Source of the DNA: Achromobacter animicus
GTDB taxonomy: Bacteria; Pseudomonadota; Gammaproteobacteria; Burkholderiales; Burkholderiaceae_B
NCBI RefSeq assembly: GCF_902859585.1
Contig: NZ_CADIJM010000002.1
Coordinates: 62,001-126,000, forward strand
Reading direction: 5' to 3'
DNA: 64,000 nt
Below the pieces are notes generated by a model. It worked only from the letters and a program-made list of their open reading frames with translations. It was not told the DNA's origin and did no database searches. A program made the translations under genes and the position numbers. Each line of letters begins with the position of its first letter. Within the stretch, counting starts at the first letter, position 1. Of this stretch, positions 45,470-53,784 are shown piece by piece.

Positions 45470-46678
45470 ATGCGACTTCGAAAGACAGTGATGGTGTGGC
45501 TGCTGACGCTGACCGGCTTGTATGGCGGGGCAGCGGCAGCAAGCGGGCAATGCGCGGCGCCCGATGAACACTGCCCGTTCGTAGCCAGCTTGCTGGCGCA
45601 GCGCGAAGGATATGGCGCCAAAGCCACGGGCGGTCTGGGCGGCAAGTTCATCGAGGTGACCTCGGACCAGGACGCCGGACCCGGTACGCTGCGCGCCGCG
45701 CTGGCACAGGCCCGCAAGGGACCGGCATGGATACGCTTCGCGTCCGACATGACGATCGTCCTGAAAACCCAGTTGCGTGTTCCGTCCAACACGACCATTG
45801 ACGGCCGCGGCAAGCGTGTCGCCCTGATCGACGACGGCCTGGGCGTGTACGGCGCGAAGAACGTCATCCTGACGCATCTGACAATCGACGGGCGGCTCAC
45901 GCGGCTTACGCAGGCCGTGAATGTGGCCAATGACAGCCGCGATGTGTGGGTCGACCACATGGACCTGTCGCGGATGTCGGACCGCCTGCTGAACGTGAAG
46001 AACGGCTCGACCGACGTGACGATCTCTTGGACGAAGTTCCACAACTCGAACAAGGTCATGCTGCTGAACAACATCACGTCCAAGAATCTCTTCCAGAACT
46101 ACGAGCGCGATTCGATTGCGCGCGTGACGCTGCATCACAACTATTTCTTCAACACCGTGCAGCGCAATCCGCGCGCACAGTTCGGCACCTTCCACCTGTT
46201 CAACAACCTGCTCGAAAACTGGGACTTCTACGGCATGAGTTTCAGCCTGGAGGCCAAGGCGCTGGTCGAAGGCAACATCTTCAACAACGACGCACAGCGC
46301 AAGTGCGTCGAGCCCGAGTTCTACCCCACGGTGGAAGGCATCAACGTCAACTACTGCCGCTACATCCCGATTGCGCCGGCACGCAGCGCACTGGACAACG
46401 GCGACTCCGATCGCGGCGCCTATGAAAAGCGCAAGGCGGATCACGGCTACACCCGCGATTTCAAGGCCTTTCTGCGGTTGAAGGACAACCTGTATCTGGG
46501 CGATGCCAAGCCGGTGCTCAAGGACTATCGCCCCGAGTCGGCGCCGACGCCGTCTTACTGCTACGGCTACGAGAAAGCGACGCCCGAGCTGGCCGAGAAG
46601 ATTCGCAAATTTGCCGGTAATACGTCGGGCGATACACCCTTGCCGGCAACGCGCACCGGCGCGGGTTGCCCGGGCTGA
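45470..46678 (+). CDS. vexL: Periplasmic polysaccharide lyase VexL (PL1/pectate-lyase fold)
   Basis: A signal peptide (MRLRKTVMVWLLTLTGLYGG to about residue 26) precedes a parallel beta-helix lyase of the pectate lyase family. The typical PL1 pattern is visible: PGTLRAALA, NTTIDGRGKRVAL, VWVDHMDLSRMSD, TISWTKFHNSNKVML, VTLHHNYFFNTVQRNPRAQFG (given in two parts: VTLHHNYFFN and VQRNPRAQFG). The lyase arginine is probably the one in NPRAQ. Vi is an alpha-1,4-linked GalNAcA polymer, chemically like pectate, so cleavage of mislocalised Vi in the periplasm is the expected role, as I recall for Achromobacter VexL. ATG 45470 has GAGGGAG eight bases upstream; a GTG at 45446 also exists. Confidence 0.9.
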   Translation: MRLRKTVMVWLLTLTGLYGGAAAASGQCAAPDEHCPFVASLLAQREGYGAKATGGLGGKFIEVTSDQDAGPGTLRAALAQARKGPAWIRFASDMTIVLKTQLRVPSNTTIDGRGKRVALIDDGLGVYGAKNVILTHLTIDGRLTRLTQAVNVANDSRDVWVDHMDLSRMSDRLLNVKNGSTDVTISWTKFHNSNKVMLLNNITSKNLFQNYERDSIARVTLHHNYFFNTVQRNPRAQFGTFHLFNNLLENWDFYGMSFSLEAKALVEGNIFNNDAQRKCVEPEFYPTVEGINVNYCRYIPIAPARSALDNGDSDRGAYEKRKADHGYTRDFKAFLRLKDNLYLGDAKPVLKDYRPESAPTPSYCYGYEKATPELAEKIRKFAGNTSGDTPLPATRTGAGCPG

Positions 46679-46775
46679 GGTATGCTCGTCCCCGCGCTGA
46701 TTTTGTAGTTTTCTGATTGTGCGCATTTCCACAAGAAATCAGGATTTCTTGCGTGATTTCATCAGGTGAGGAACC

Positions 46776-47708
46776 ATGTCCGACATCGTCGTATTCGTTC
46801 GTAACAAAGCACGCTTTGGCGACCAGATTGTGGCGTTTCCTGCGCTGTACCAGGTCAAGAAACTGTGGCCGGACAAGCGTGTCCGCGTTGTCTCGCGGTT
46901 TGACGTGGAGGCCTTCTATACGCAGCTGCCATGGGTGGATCAGTTCGTCCGCGCAGAAGCATTCGGCGATCAGGTCAAGGCGCTGCCCCCACGCGCCAGC
47001 GCGTCGTTGACGCTGCATCATTCCAGCGAGCGCTTTGCGCTCATCAACCTGCTGCGCCGGCCCAAGTTGCGGCTGGGCTTCAGCAACCGCCGGCTCGGCG
47101 ACTGCGTCTGGACGCACTCCCACGCCAAGGACATCCGCGAATACATCGGCCTGGCAAACCTGCGGCTGCTGTCCACGCTGCAGGAACACGATCCCGAAGC
47201 GATTGCGCGCCAGTGCTTCGTCGAAATCGGCCGACCCTGTGCGGGCAAGGTGCAGCCGGCCGACATCGTCCTGATTCCGGGCGGCGGCGCCGGGCAGTTC
47301 AAGCGGTGGTCGCTGGATCATTATGTTGCGCTGGCCGACCTGCTGCAGGCGCGGCTGGGCGGCACCGCCAATTTCACGTTTGTCCTGGGTCCGGCCGAAG
47401 CGGCCGAGCGCCAGCGCCTGAAAGACATGAATCGGCCGGACTTCCGCCTGGAATGCTCCCGCTCCGTGGCCGAGCTGGTCGCACTGATGCAGGACGCGCG
47501 GCTGATCGTCTCCAACGACTGCGGCCCTTCGCATATCGCGCAGGGGCTTTGCGTGCCCTACGTGGGCGTGTTCAACGAATCGAATCCCGAATGGTTCTGG
47601 GCGCGCGATTACACCCGCGACGTCGTGCCGGAAGCAGGATCGAAAGCGATCAATTCGATTCATCCGGGGCGCGTGTTCGAGGCGTGCATGGCGGTGCTGG
47701 CCCGGTAG
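46776..47708 (+). CDS. GT9-family glycosyltransferase (heptosyltransferase-like)
   Basis: The 310-residue protein resembles ADP-heptose:LPS heptosyltransferases: FGDQIVAFPALYQVKKLWP at the N-terminus, VLIPGGGAGQFKRWSLDHY in mid-protein and SNDCGPSHIAQGL with the donor-site aspartate near the C-terminus. It follows vexL after a 97-bp gap that contains a small hairpin (AAGAAAT/ATTTCTT, 46733-46750), so it may be the last gene of the capsule operon or a separate LPS-core gene. The acceptor is unknown. AGGTGAGGAACC precedes the ATG. Confidence 0.82.
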   Translation: MSDIVVFVRNKARFGDQIVAFPALYQVKKLWPDKRVRVVSRFDVEAFYTQLPWVDQFVRAEAFGDQVKALPPRASASLTLHHSSERFALINLLRRPKLRLGFSNRRLGDCVWTHSHAKDIREYIGLANLRLLSTLQEHDPEAIARQCFVEIGRPCAGKVQPADIVLIPGGGAGQFKRWSLDHYVALADLLQARLGGTANFTFVLGPAEAAERQRLKDMNRPDFRLECSRSVAELVALMQDARLIVSNDCGPSHIAQGLCVPYVGVFNESNPEWFWARDYTRDVVPEAGSKAINSIHPGRVFEACMAVLAR

Positions 47709-47736
47709 CGGTCTGACGCGGCCCGCCAATGAAAAG

Positions 47737-47759
47737 CAGCCACCCGATCCGGGTGGCTG
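47737..47759. terminator. Hairpin between convergent genes
   Basis: A 9-bp stem CAGCCACCC/GGGTGGCTG with loop GATCC follows the GT9 gene by 29 bp; the T-run is interrupted (TTGTCTTT). It separates the capsule region from the convergent phoX. Confidence 0.7.
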
Positions 47760-47807
47760 TTGTCTTTCGGCGTTCAGGGTGAGCGGGTCACCCCGGACGT
47801 CATGTCA

Positions 47808-49904
47808 TCACACCCCGATCGGACCGCCGTCGGCACGACGGATCACCACCGTCGACGAACGCGGGCGGACGACGCCCGTGGTGGCGGTGGTTGCATCTTC
47901 CGTGTCGTAGGCCGGCCAGTTCACCGGGTGCTGGATGTTCAGGAAGATGCTGGTGTAGTCCGGCGTGAAGGCAAAGCCCGTGACTTCGGCTTCGTTCGGG
48001 CCGACAAAGAAGCGGCGCAGGTCGGCCTGGTTGGTCGCGTTGATGGCCGGGCCCGTGCCGGTGCTGTCGGCCAGCGCGCCGGGGATCACGGCCAGCATCT
48101 GGTCGTTGGTCGCCTTGGCCACGTTGTTGTTGCGGCCGCCGTCGATGCCGTTGTCGGTCTGGATCCACAGGATGCCGCGCGGGTCGATGCCGATGCCGTC
48201 CGGGCTGGCCAGCTGGTTCAGCGTGGTCAGGCCGGAACGGTTGGTGTCGGCGTCGGCGCCGGCGTCGGAGCCAAACACGAAGATGTCCCACTTGAACTTG
48301 GTCGAGCCCGGCTCGTCGTGCCAGCGCACGATGTGACCGTTGACGTTGTTCAGGCGCGGATTGGCCGGGTTGGTGCCGCGGCTGGCGTTGCGGCTGGAGT
48401 TGTTCGTCAGCGTCAGGTAGATGTCGCCGTTGGTCGGGTGCGTGGCCGTCCATTCCGGGCGGTCCATCGGCGTGGCGCCGACGAAGTCCGCGGCGCCGCG
48501 GGTGTTGATGATGATGTTTTCGAGGCTGCCGAACTCATCGGCCAGCGTGCGGCCGCCGGCGCCCACGGTCGTGCCGGTGAGCGCGATCCATTGGCCCGTG
48601 CCATCGGCGTCAAAGCGCGCGACGTACAGCGTGCCCTTGTCCAGGTACTTCGCGCCCACCGCGAGACGGTCGGTGCGCTCGGCGTCCTTCGGATCCCACA
48701 CGGCTTCCGACACGAAGCGATAGATGTATTCAAAGCGCGAATCGTCGCCGCTGTAGAAGGCGAGCGGCTTGCCGGCTTCGGGCAGGCCGTAGGCGCAGCC
48801 CTCGTGCGCGAAGCGGCCCAGCGCGGTGCGCTTGGTGGCGATGCTGTTCTCGTTGTAGGGATCGATTTCGACCAGGTAGCCGAAGCCGTTGATCTCGTTG
48901 CGATAGTCCTGCGTGAAGTCGGCGCCGGTCTCGGTGATGTTGAAGCGCGCGAACTCGCCCTGGACTTCCAGCGGGTCGTTGGCGCCCGTTTCCCATTCGT
49001 AGCGGCCCTTGTCGTTCGGCACGCCGACGCGCTGCTGGTGCGCGGGACGCGTGCCGGTGTTCACGAAGCACGCGGCCCAGTTTTCTTCGGCCGTGATGTA
49101 CGTGCCCCACGGGGTGTAGCCGTTGCCGCAGTTGTTGTTGGTGCCGCGCACCATCGTGCCGTTGGGCGAGTACGGGGTCTTGACCCAGTCCGTGCCGCCG
49201 ACGGGGCCGGCCAGTTTCATCGGCGTGGCCGACGTGAAGCGGCGGTTGTAGCGCGAGTTGTGAACGATGGTCCAGCGGCCGTTCTCAAGGCGCACGTGCA
49301 GGATTGCGACGCCGTGCGCGTTGATTTCCTTGCGGATTTCCTCGATGGGGCGCTTGCCGGCGAGGGTGGTCGCGCCGTTCGGGTGCAGCGCCTTCTGGTC
49401 GATGTATTCGTGGTTGACCGCCAGCAGGCCCTCGGTGGAGCTGCCGTTGATCGGGAAGAAGTGCATGCCGTCGTGGTGCATGCCGGTGGAGTTCAGCAAG
49501 TCAGTCGAGCTGTTGTTGCCGTTGCGGTCCCACGGATTCGCGTTGTCGTTGAACGGCGTGCCCCACGGTGCGAACACATGGGCGATGTAGCCGGCCGGCA
49601 CGACACAGGCGTCGGTCATGGAGGTGGGCAGGGACTCGAAGCCCAGCTTGACCGGGGCCGGCGCCGGAGGCGTCTCCGTGCCGGGCTGTTCCGGCGCGGG
49701 GTTCTGGCCACCGTTGCCGGCATCGTCGTCATCGTCGTCGCTGCCATTACAGCCGGCAAGACCGAGGCTGGTCATCGTCGCGAACGCAGCGGCGATACCG
49801 CCGCGCATCACCATGCGGCGGGACATGTTCTTTTCGAGAATCTCGCTGAACGGGGTGCTCATGCTGGGATTGCGGACGGTCTTGTCGGAGATGGACTTGC
49901 TCAT
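47808..49904 (-). CDS. phoX: PhoX-family alkaline phosphatase (DUF839), Tat substrate
   Basis: A 698-residue extracytoplasmic phosphatase of the PhoX family, enzymes that use calcium and iron to release phosphate from esters. The N-terminus has a twin-arginine signal (SRRMVMRGG) and a hydrophobic core ending LGLAGC, a possible lipobox, then a run of six Asp. Conserved PhoX stretches include HDGMHFFPINGSSTEGLLAVNHEY, given in part, plus GFGYLVEIDPY, ASPDGIGIDPRG and NIQHPVNW. ATG 49904 has AGGAG seven bases upstream. A Pho-box-like site lies upstream, so phosphate starvation should induce it. Confidence 0.92.
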   Translation of the reverse strand: MSKSISDKTVRNPSMSTPFSEILEKNMSRRMVMRGGIAAAFATMTSLGLAGCNGSDDDDDDAGNGGQNPAPEQPGTETPPAPAPVKLGFESLPTSMTDACVVPAGYIAHVFAPWGTPFNDNANPWDRNGNNSSTDLLNSTGMHHDGMHFFPINGSSTEGLLAVNHEYIDQKALHPNGATTLAGKRPIEEIRKEINAHGVAILHVRLENGRWTIVHNSRYNRRFTSATPMKLAGPVGGTDWVKTPYSPNGTMVRGTNNNCGNGYTPWGTYITAEENWAACFVNTGTRPAHQQRVGVPNDKGRYEWETGANDPLEVQGEFARFNITETGADFTQDYRNEINGFGYLVEIDPYNENSIATKRTALGRFAHEGCAYGLPEAGKPLAFYSGDDSRFEYIYRFVSEAVWDPKDAERTDRLAVGAKYLDKGTLYVARFDADGTGQWIALTGTTVGAGGRTLADEFGSLENIIINTRGAADFVGATPMDRPEWTATHPTNGDIYLTLTNNSSRNASRGTNPANPRLNNVNGHIVRWHDEPGSTKFKWDIFVFGSDAGADADTNRSGLTTLNQLASPDGIGIDPRGILWIQTDNGIDGGRNNNVAKATNDQMLAVIPGALADSTGTGPAINATNQADLRRFFVGPNEAEVTGFAFTPDYTSIFLNIQHPVNWPAYDTEDATTATTGVVRPRSSTVVIRRADGGPIGV

Positions 49905-49947
49905 TTGAACTCCTGGCTTTGGGTCTGATGCCCGATGGGGACGAGCA

Positions 49948-49981
49948 ATACTAGAAGTCCGAAATGAAAGGTTAATGACAG
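49948..49981 (-). promoter_or_regulatory. Pho box and -10 of phoX
   Basis: On the minus strand CTGTCAT-TAAC-CTTTCAT (49964-49981) matches the PhoB 7-4-7 direct-repeat consensus with one change. A -10-like TAGTAT follows after 10 bp (49948-49953), the spacing expected when PhoB replaces the -35. Confidence 0.82.
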
Positions 49982-50078
49982 ATGACTGAAACCTGTTGCG
50001 CCTGCGCCATCTTGTCCAAAACAAAAGGCTGACGCCGCATGCGCGGGCGTCAGCCTGTGGATGCAAGGGCGGGCGTGC

Positions 50079-50474
50079 TTATCGGTTTTCGTCGTCCATC
50101 GTCAGCGCGCCGTTCTTCATGATGCCTTGCGCGATTTCCTCGGCGGACTTGCCCGCAAAGCCATGCTCGCCTGCGGTGATGCGCAGGCTGTCGCCGTCCA
50201 GCGGGCTCATCAGCGTGGCCGAGGACAGCAGAATGCCGTTTGCGCGGAACTGCACGCGCTGGCCCACGCGTTCGCGCGTGAAATTCGCCAGCGTCTTGAC
50301 GCTGTCAGGCTTGAGCTTGATGTCGACGACGCGCGCGTTCGTGTGCGGATCGGCGCCGGGCGTGACCTGCTCGACCTGCAGCGTGACGGACTCGGCGTGG
50401 GCGGCGAAGGGCAGGGCGGCGGCGAGCGCCGCGGCCAGTGCGCTGGCCAGAACAGGATGTCGCATTGATGGCAT
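50079..50474 (-). CDS. Secreted small protein with SecD P1-head-like domain
   Basis: The 131-residue product has a signal peptide (LASALAAALAAALPFAAHA) and then one domain: VDIKLKPDSVKTLANFTRERVG, given in part as KPDSVKTLANFTRE, QFRANGILLSSATLMSPL, and a C-terminal SAEEIAQGIMKNGALT. This follows the pattern of the SecD/SecDF periplasmic P1 head. Unlike the homologue at 23704-24267 it is not a lipoprotein. AGGAG stands seven bases before ATG 50474. It may be cotranscribed with nothing; phoX lies downstream on the same strand with its own promoter. Function unknown. Confidence 0.7.
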   Translation of the reverse strand: MPSMRHPVLASALAAALAAALPFAAHAESVTLQVEQVTPGADPHTNARVVDIKLKPDSVKTLANFTRERVGQRVQFRANGILLSSATLMSPLDGDSLRITAGEHGFAGKSAEEIAQGIMKNGALTMDDENR

Positions 50475-50601
50475 GGGGACGCTCCTTCTGATGGACGACG
50501 CTCCATCCTATACGGATCGCGGCAGACGGGGATGACCGTCTGATATATTCCTGACGAAATTTTGCCGGCGTGCGCCACGCTGGCGCCGGTGAGGAGTGAC
50601 C

Positions 50602-51048
50602 ATGATTGCACGCGCCACCTGTCTGTTGTCCATCGCCCTGCTGGCCGGTACTGCGCAGGCCGGCGCCGCGCCCGCATCGCTGTCGTGCATATCAGAGAGC
50701 GGCAAGGTGGCGTTGAAGGGCGACATTCCTTCGCCGTCTTCCGAAGAACTCGCGCTGACGCTGACCTATGCGACGGCCACGCTGTCGTTCACGTCGGATG
50801 AGGCGCCCGGTTATGTCGTCGCCAATTTCCCGCAGTCGGTGTTCACGCTGGTCGCGCCGACGGATGGACAGGCGCTGACGCTGTATGCGCTACCGTCCAC
50901 CGTGGCCGTGAAAAAGACGGCTGATGGCGACATGGCCGGCACGTTCCAGGCCCGGCTGCTGGGTCCGCGTCCCGGCGGCAAGGCGGCCAGCGGTTATCCG
51001 GCGCCGCTGCAAGCCACGTTGAACTGCGACTACCGGTATTCGCTGTAA
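50602..51048 (+). CDS. Secreted hypothetical protein
   Basis: I do not recognise this 148-residue protein. It has a clear signal peptide (ATCLLSIALLAGTAQAGA), two cysteines in the mature part (SLSCISE and LNCDYRY, near the two ends) that could form a disulfide, and a beta-rich middle. GAGGAG is five bases before ATG 50602. Divergent from the small SecD-head gene with about 125 bp between. Confidence 0.65.
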   Translation: MIARATCLLSIALLAGTAQAGAAPASLSCISESGKVALKGDIPSPSSEELALTLTYATATLSFTSDEAPGYVVANFPQSVFTLVAPTDGQALTLYALPSTVAVKKTADGDMAGTFQARLLGPRPGGKAASGYPAPLQATLNCDYRYSL

Positions 51049-51194
51049 ACCGCGCGCCGGCGTCATTCCCCTCCCTCGTTTTGCGCGAAGCCTGCCGGAT
51101 TTGACGGGCGGGATGCCGCACGCCCACAATCGGCCGAACGACCACCCGCAGGCGGATCTTCGATTTCCGCCGCCACCATCCCGGAGGACATCTT

Positions 51195-51632
51195 ATGGCA
51201 GACGCTGACCCCAAAACCCCGACACCAACCCAGGCGGAAACCCAGGCGCTGTTCGACCAAGGTCTGGAACTGCGCCGTGAAGTGCTCGGCGCCGATTACG
51301 TCGACGGCTCGATCGCGCGCGCCAACGATTTCATGATGGCGTTCCAGCACATCACGACCGAATGGTGCTGGGGCTACACCTGGGGCCGCCCCGGGCTTGA
51401 GAAGAAGACGCGCAGCATGCTCAACCTGGCCATGCTGACGGCGCTGAACCGGCCCGCCGAGATCAAGCTGCACGTCAAAGGTGCGCTGAACAACGGTGTG
51501 ACGGTCGAGGAGATCAAGGAGATCCTGCTGCAGGCCACGGTCTATTGCGGCATTCCCGCGGGTCTGGACGCTTTCAAGGTGGCCAACCAGGTGCTGGAAG
51601 AGGAAGGCGCGTTCAAGGCGCAGCAGGGATGA
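51195..51632 (+). CDS. Carboxymuconolactone decarboxylase-family protein
   Basis: The 145-residue protein is of the PcaC/CMD type: LGADYVDGSIARANDF, EWCWGYTWGRPGLEKKTRSM, given in part as EWCWGYTWGRPGL, then LNLAMLTALNR, LHVKGALNNGVTVEEIKEIL and CGIPAGLDAF. In 4-carboxymuconolactone decarboxylase these regions form the active site of the protocatechuate pathway. No other pca gene is present, and many family members are of unknown function, so I give no symbol. GGAGG lies upstream of the ATG. Confidence 0.87.
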   Translation: MADADPKTPTPTQAETQALFDQGLELRREVLGADYVDGSIARANDFMMAFQHITTEWCWGYTWGRPGLEKKTRSMLNLAMLTALNRPAEIKLHVKGALNNGVTVEEIKEILLQATVYCGIPAGLDAFKVANQVLEEEGAFKAQQG

Positions 51633-51754
51633 CTCGCCCCGGCACTGGGCCGGCGCGCCCTTGAAACTGGGGAAAAACTGAAAGCGGCGGGAAGAACGGC
51701 GGATTTCACGCGGTTCTTTCCTGCTTGCCCGCATCGGGAGCGGGCTATGATGAC

Positions 51755-51775
51755 TTGTAATCCGATGTGTTACAA
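51755..51775. promoter_or_regulatory. TTGTAA-N9-TTACAA inverted repeat
   Basis: A 6-bp inverted repeat with 9-bp spacer in the 301-bp gap before the HAD gene (51633-51933). The surrounding 60 bases are AT-richer than the neighbourhood. It is a candidate operator for the five-gene operon that follows; nothing else in the gap is recognised. Confidence 0.35.
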
Positions 51776-51933
51776 CTACAAAAATTTTGAAATAACCGGC
51801 ACATGTTTCGCTGCGGGCTTGCGCGCACGGCGAGACTGCGTCTGACATCACGCGTTTGCGCCTTGGGCGCTGACGCATTTTCCGGCATAGTTTGTGACGG
51901 CAAGGCCCGGCCGGGTTCCGTCGCGATAGCAGT

Positions 51934-52557
51934 ATGGCTACACAAACGCAGTTTCCCGCTCCCACGCGCGTGATCGCTGCCTTCGACTTCGACGGCACGC
52001 TCACTCAGCGCGACACATTCATTCCCTTCCTGGCCCATCTGTCGTGGGTCGGCTTGCTGGCGGCGTTCGTGCGGACCGCGCCGGCGCTGACGGCGTTCGC
52101 GCTGCGTCTGCGCAGCAACGAAGACGCCAAGCAGTCGCTCTGCCGCGCCGCGCTGCGCGGGCGCTCGCGCACCGAGCTGGCCCGCATCGCCCGCGCGTGG
52201 GTGCACACCATTCCGCTGCGGCCCGCGCTCATCGAGCGGCTGCGCTGGCACCAGCAGCGCGGCGACCGCTGCGTGCTGGTCAGCGCCTCGCCCGACATCT
52301 ACCTCGACGACGTGGCCCGCTACCTCGGGTTCGACGACCTCATCTGCACGCGAATGGCGGTTGATGCGCAGGGCCGTCTGACCGGCGACTTTGACGGACA
52401 CAACTGCTGGGGCCCTGAAAAGTTGCGGCGCCTGACCGAGCGCTACGGCGGTCCGGACCAATATGAACTGCACGCCTACGGCGACAGCCGCGGCGACCAG
52501 TGGCTCATCGACGCGGCCCAACATGCCTGGTACCGCGGGCAGGCGGTCAAGCCATGA
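51934..52557 (+). CDS. HAD-superfamily phosphatase (subfamily IB)
   Basis: The 207-residue protein has the HAD nucleophile motif AAFDFDGTLTQRD, motif II VLVSASPDIYL, and motif III with GDSRGD near residue 190; the cap is helical with a hydrophobic stretch. It is of the SerB-like IB type. Since it overlaps a gene for a DPPR-synthase-like enzyme by four bases, a likely job is removal of the 5-phosphate from polyprenyl-phosphoribose, a step done by a phosphatase in mycobacterial arabinan synthesis. That role is inference. Confidence 0.85.
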   Translation: MATQTQFPAPTRVIAAFDFDGTLTQRDTFIPFLAHLSWVGLLAAFVRTAPALTAFALRLRSNEDAKQSLCRAALRGRSRTELARIARAWVHTIPLRPALIERLRWHQQRGDRCVLVSASPDIYLDDVARYLGFDDLICTRMAVDAQGRLTGDFDGHNCWGPEKLRRLTERYGGPDQYELHAYGDSRGDQWLIDAAQHAWYRGQAVKP

Positions 52558-53435
52558 GGGCGCTGATTTCCCTGCTGCGTCCGCAGCAATGGCTGAAAAA
52601 CGGCTTCGTGCTGATCGGCCTGATCTTCAGCCACGGATGGACGAACCCCGCGCTGGTGTTTGCCGTGGGCGTGGGCTTTGTCGCGTTCTGCCTCGCGTCC
52701 AGCGCGGTCTATGTCCTGAACGACTATCACGACCGCGCCGCCGATGCGGCGCATCCCAAGAAGCGGCTGCGCGCCATTGCCAGCGGACGGGTCGGCCTGC
52801 CCGCCGCCCGCGCGCTGATCGTCGTGCTGTTTGGCTCGGCGCTCGGCCTGCCGCTCGCGTGCGGGCTCTGGCCCGTGGCGCTGGCCGTGGCCGGCTATCT
52901 GACCCTGAACATTGCCTACACCCTGAGCCTGAAGCACAAGGTGCTGGTCGATGTGTTCTGTATTGCTGCGGGCTTCATGATCCGCCTGGCTTGCGGCACC
53001 TTTGCGGTGGGCATCATCCCGTCGCGCTGGATGCTGCTGTGCAGTTTCATGCTGACCCTGTTCCTGGGTTTTGCCAAACGGCGTGCCGAGATCGCGTCGG
53101 CGCCTCTCGATGCCCCGGCATCGCAAGGCAGCACGCGCACCGTGCTGCGCCACTATTCGCCGCAGCTGCTGGACATCCTGGTGGGCATCACCGCCAGCAC
53201 GACGCTGCTGGCGTATGGCCTCTATACGGTGGACGACATCACCGCCGCGTTGCACGGCACGCAGCACCTGATCGTCACGCTGCCCATCGTCACCTTCGGC
53301 GTCTTCCGGTATATCTACCTGCTGTACAAGGGGGGATCGGGCGAAGAGCCGGGTCGCGATCTGCTCGCCGACAACCAGATCCGCCTTGCGGTGCTGGCCT
53401 GGGTGGCGGTGGTGGTTTTGCTGGTAAGGACGTAG
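52554..53435 (+). CDS. UbiA-family prenyltransferase, decaprenyl-phosphate phosphoribosyltransferase-like
   Basis: A polytopic protein of 293 residues with about nine membrane helices. Both Asp-rich UbiA motifs are of the DPPR-synthase kind: LNDYHDRAADAAHPKKR (NDxxDxxxDxxHPxK) and YTLSLKHKVLVDV followed by GFMIRLACGTFA, then LGFAKRRAE. This differs from UbiA/CyoE quinone or heme enzymes and matches mycobacterial Rv3806c-type enzymes that join PRPP to a polyprenyl phosphate. The product would be a membrane-bound phosphoribosyl lipid. ATGA overlap with the HAD gene supports a joint pathway. Confidence 0.82.
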   Translation: MRALISLLRPQQWLKNGFVLIGLIFSHGWTNPALVFAVGVGFVAFCLASSAVYVLNDYHDRAADAAHPKKRLRAIASGRVGLPAARALIVVLFGSALGLPLACGLWPVALAVAGYLTLNIAYTLSLKHKVLVDVFCIAAGFMIRLACGTFAVGIIPSRWMLLCSFMLTLFLGFAKRRAEIASAPLDAPASQGSTRTVLRHYSPQLLDILVGITASTTLLAYGLYTVDDITAALHGTQHLIVTLPIVTFGVFRYIYLLYKGGSGEEPGRDLLADNQIRLAVLAWVAVVVLLVRT

Positions 53436-53437
53436 AC

Positions 53438-53776
53438 ATGGCATATCTTTGGCTGATTCTCAGCGGGGCCTGCAGCGTGGTGGCCAGCGTGGCGCTCAAG
53501 GCGGCGGGGTCCGCCGCAGCCCACGGGCCCACACCGTCCCTGCTGACGCAGGCGCTGCCCTATGCGGGCGCCATCGGCGCGTACGGCCTGGGCTTTGGTT
53601 TCTACGCGCTGGCGCTGCGCCAGCTCGATCTGACGCTGGCGTATCCGCTGATGGTGGCCTGCGCGATTGCGGGCGTGTTCGTCTACGGCCTGCTGTCCGG
53701 CACGGAGACCATCACGGCCATGCGGATGGCGGGCGCGGCGTTCATCGCCGTCGGCGTCTTCCTGGTCTCGAAGTAG
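53438..53776 (+). CDS. Small four-helix transporter of the SMR/EamA type
   Basis: The 112-residue protein has four hydrophobic helices (residues 3-22, 38-60, 65-85, 92-110) and the SMR-like features LSGACSVVASVALKAAG and TLAYPLMVAC. It lacks the essential N-terminal glutamate of EmrE-type drug exporters (A13-C14 there), more like ArnE/ArnF, which flip lipid-linked sugar. It follows the UbiA-like gene by two bases with AAGGA seven bases before its ATG, so flipping of the lipid-sugar is the favoured guess. Confidence 0.75.
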   Translation: MAYLWLILSGACSVVASVALKAAGSAAAHGPTPSLLTQALPYAGAIGAYGLGFGFYALALRQLDLTLAYPLMVACAIAGVFVYGLLSGTETITAMRMAGAAFIAVGVFLVSK

Positions 53777-53784
53777 GCGCAGCC

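Noticed and set aside
47760-49928. 722-codon plus-strand open frame opposite phoX
   Set aside because: It is antisense to a clear PhoX gene; its Arg/Val/Gly-rich composition is the usual shadow of high-GC coding sequence.
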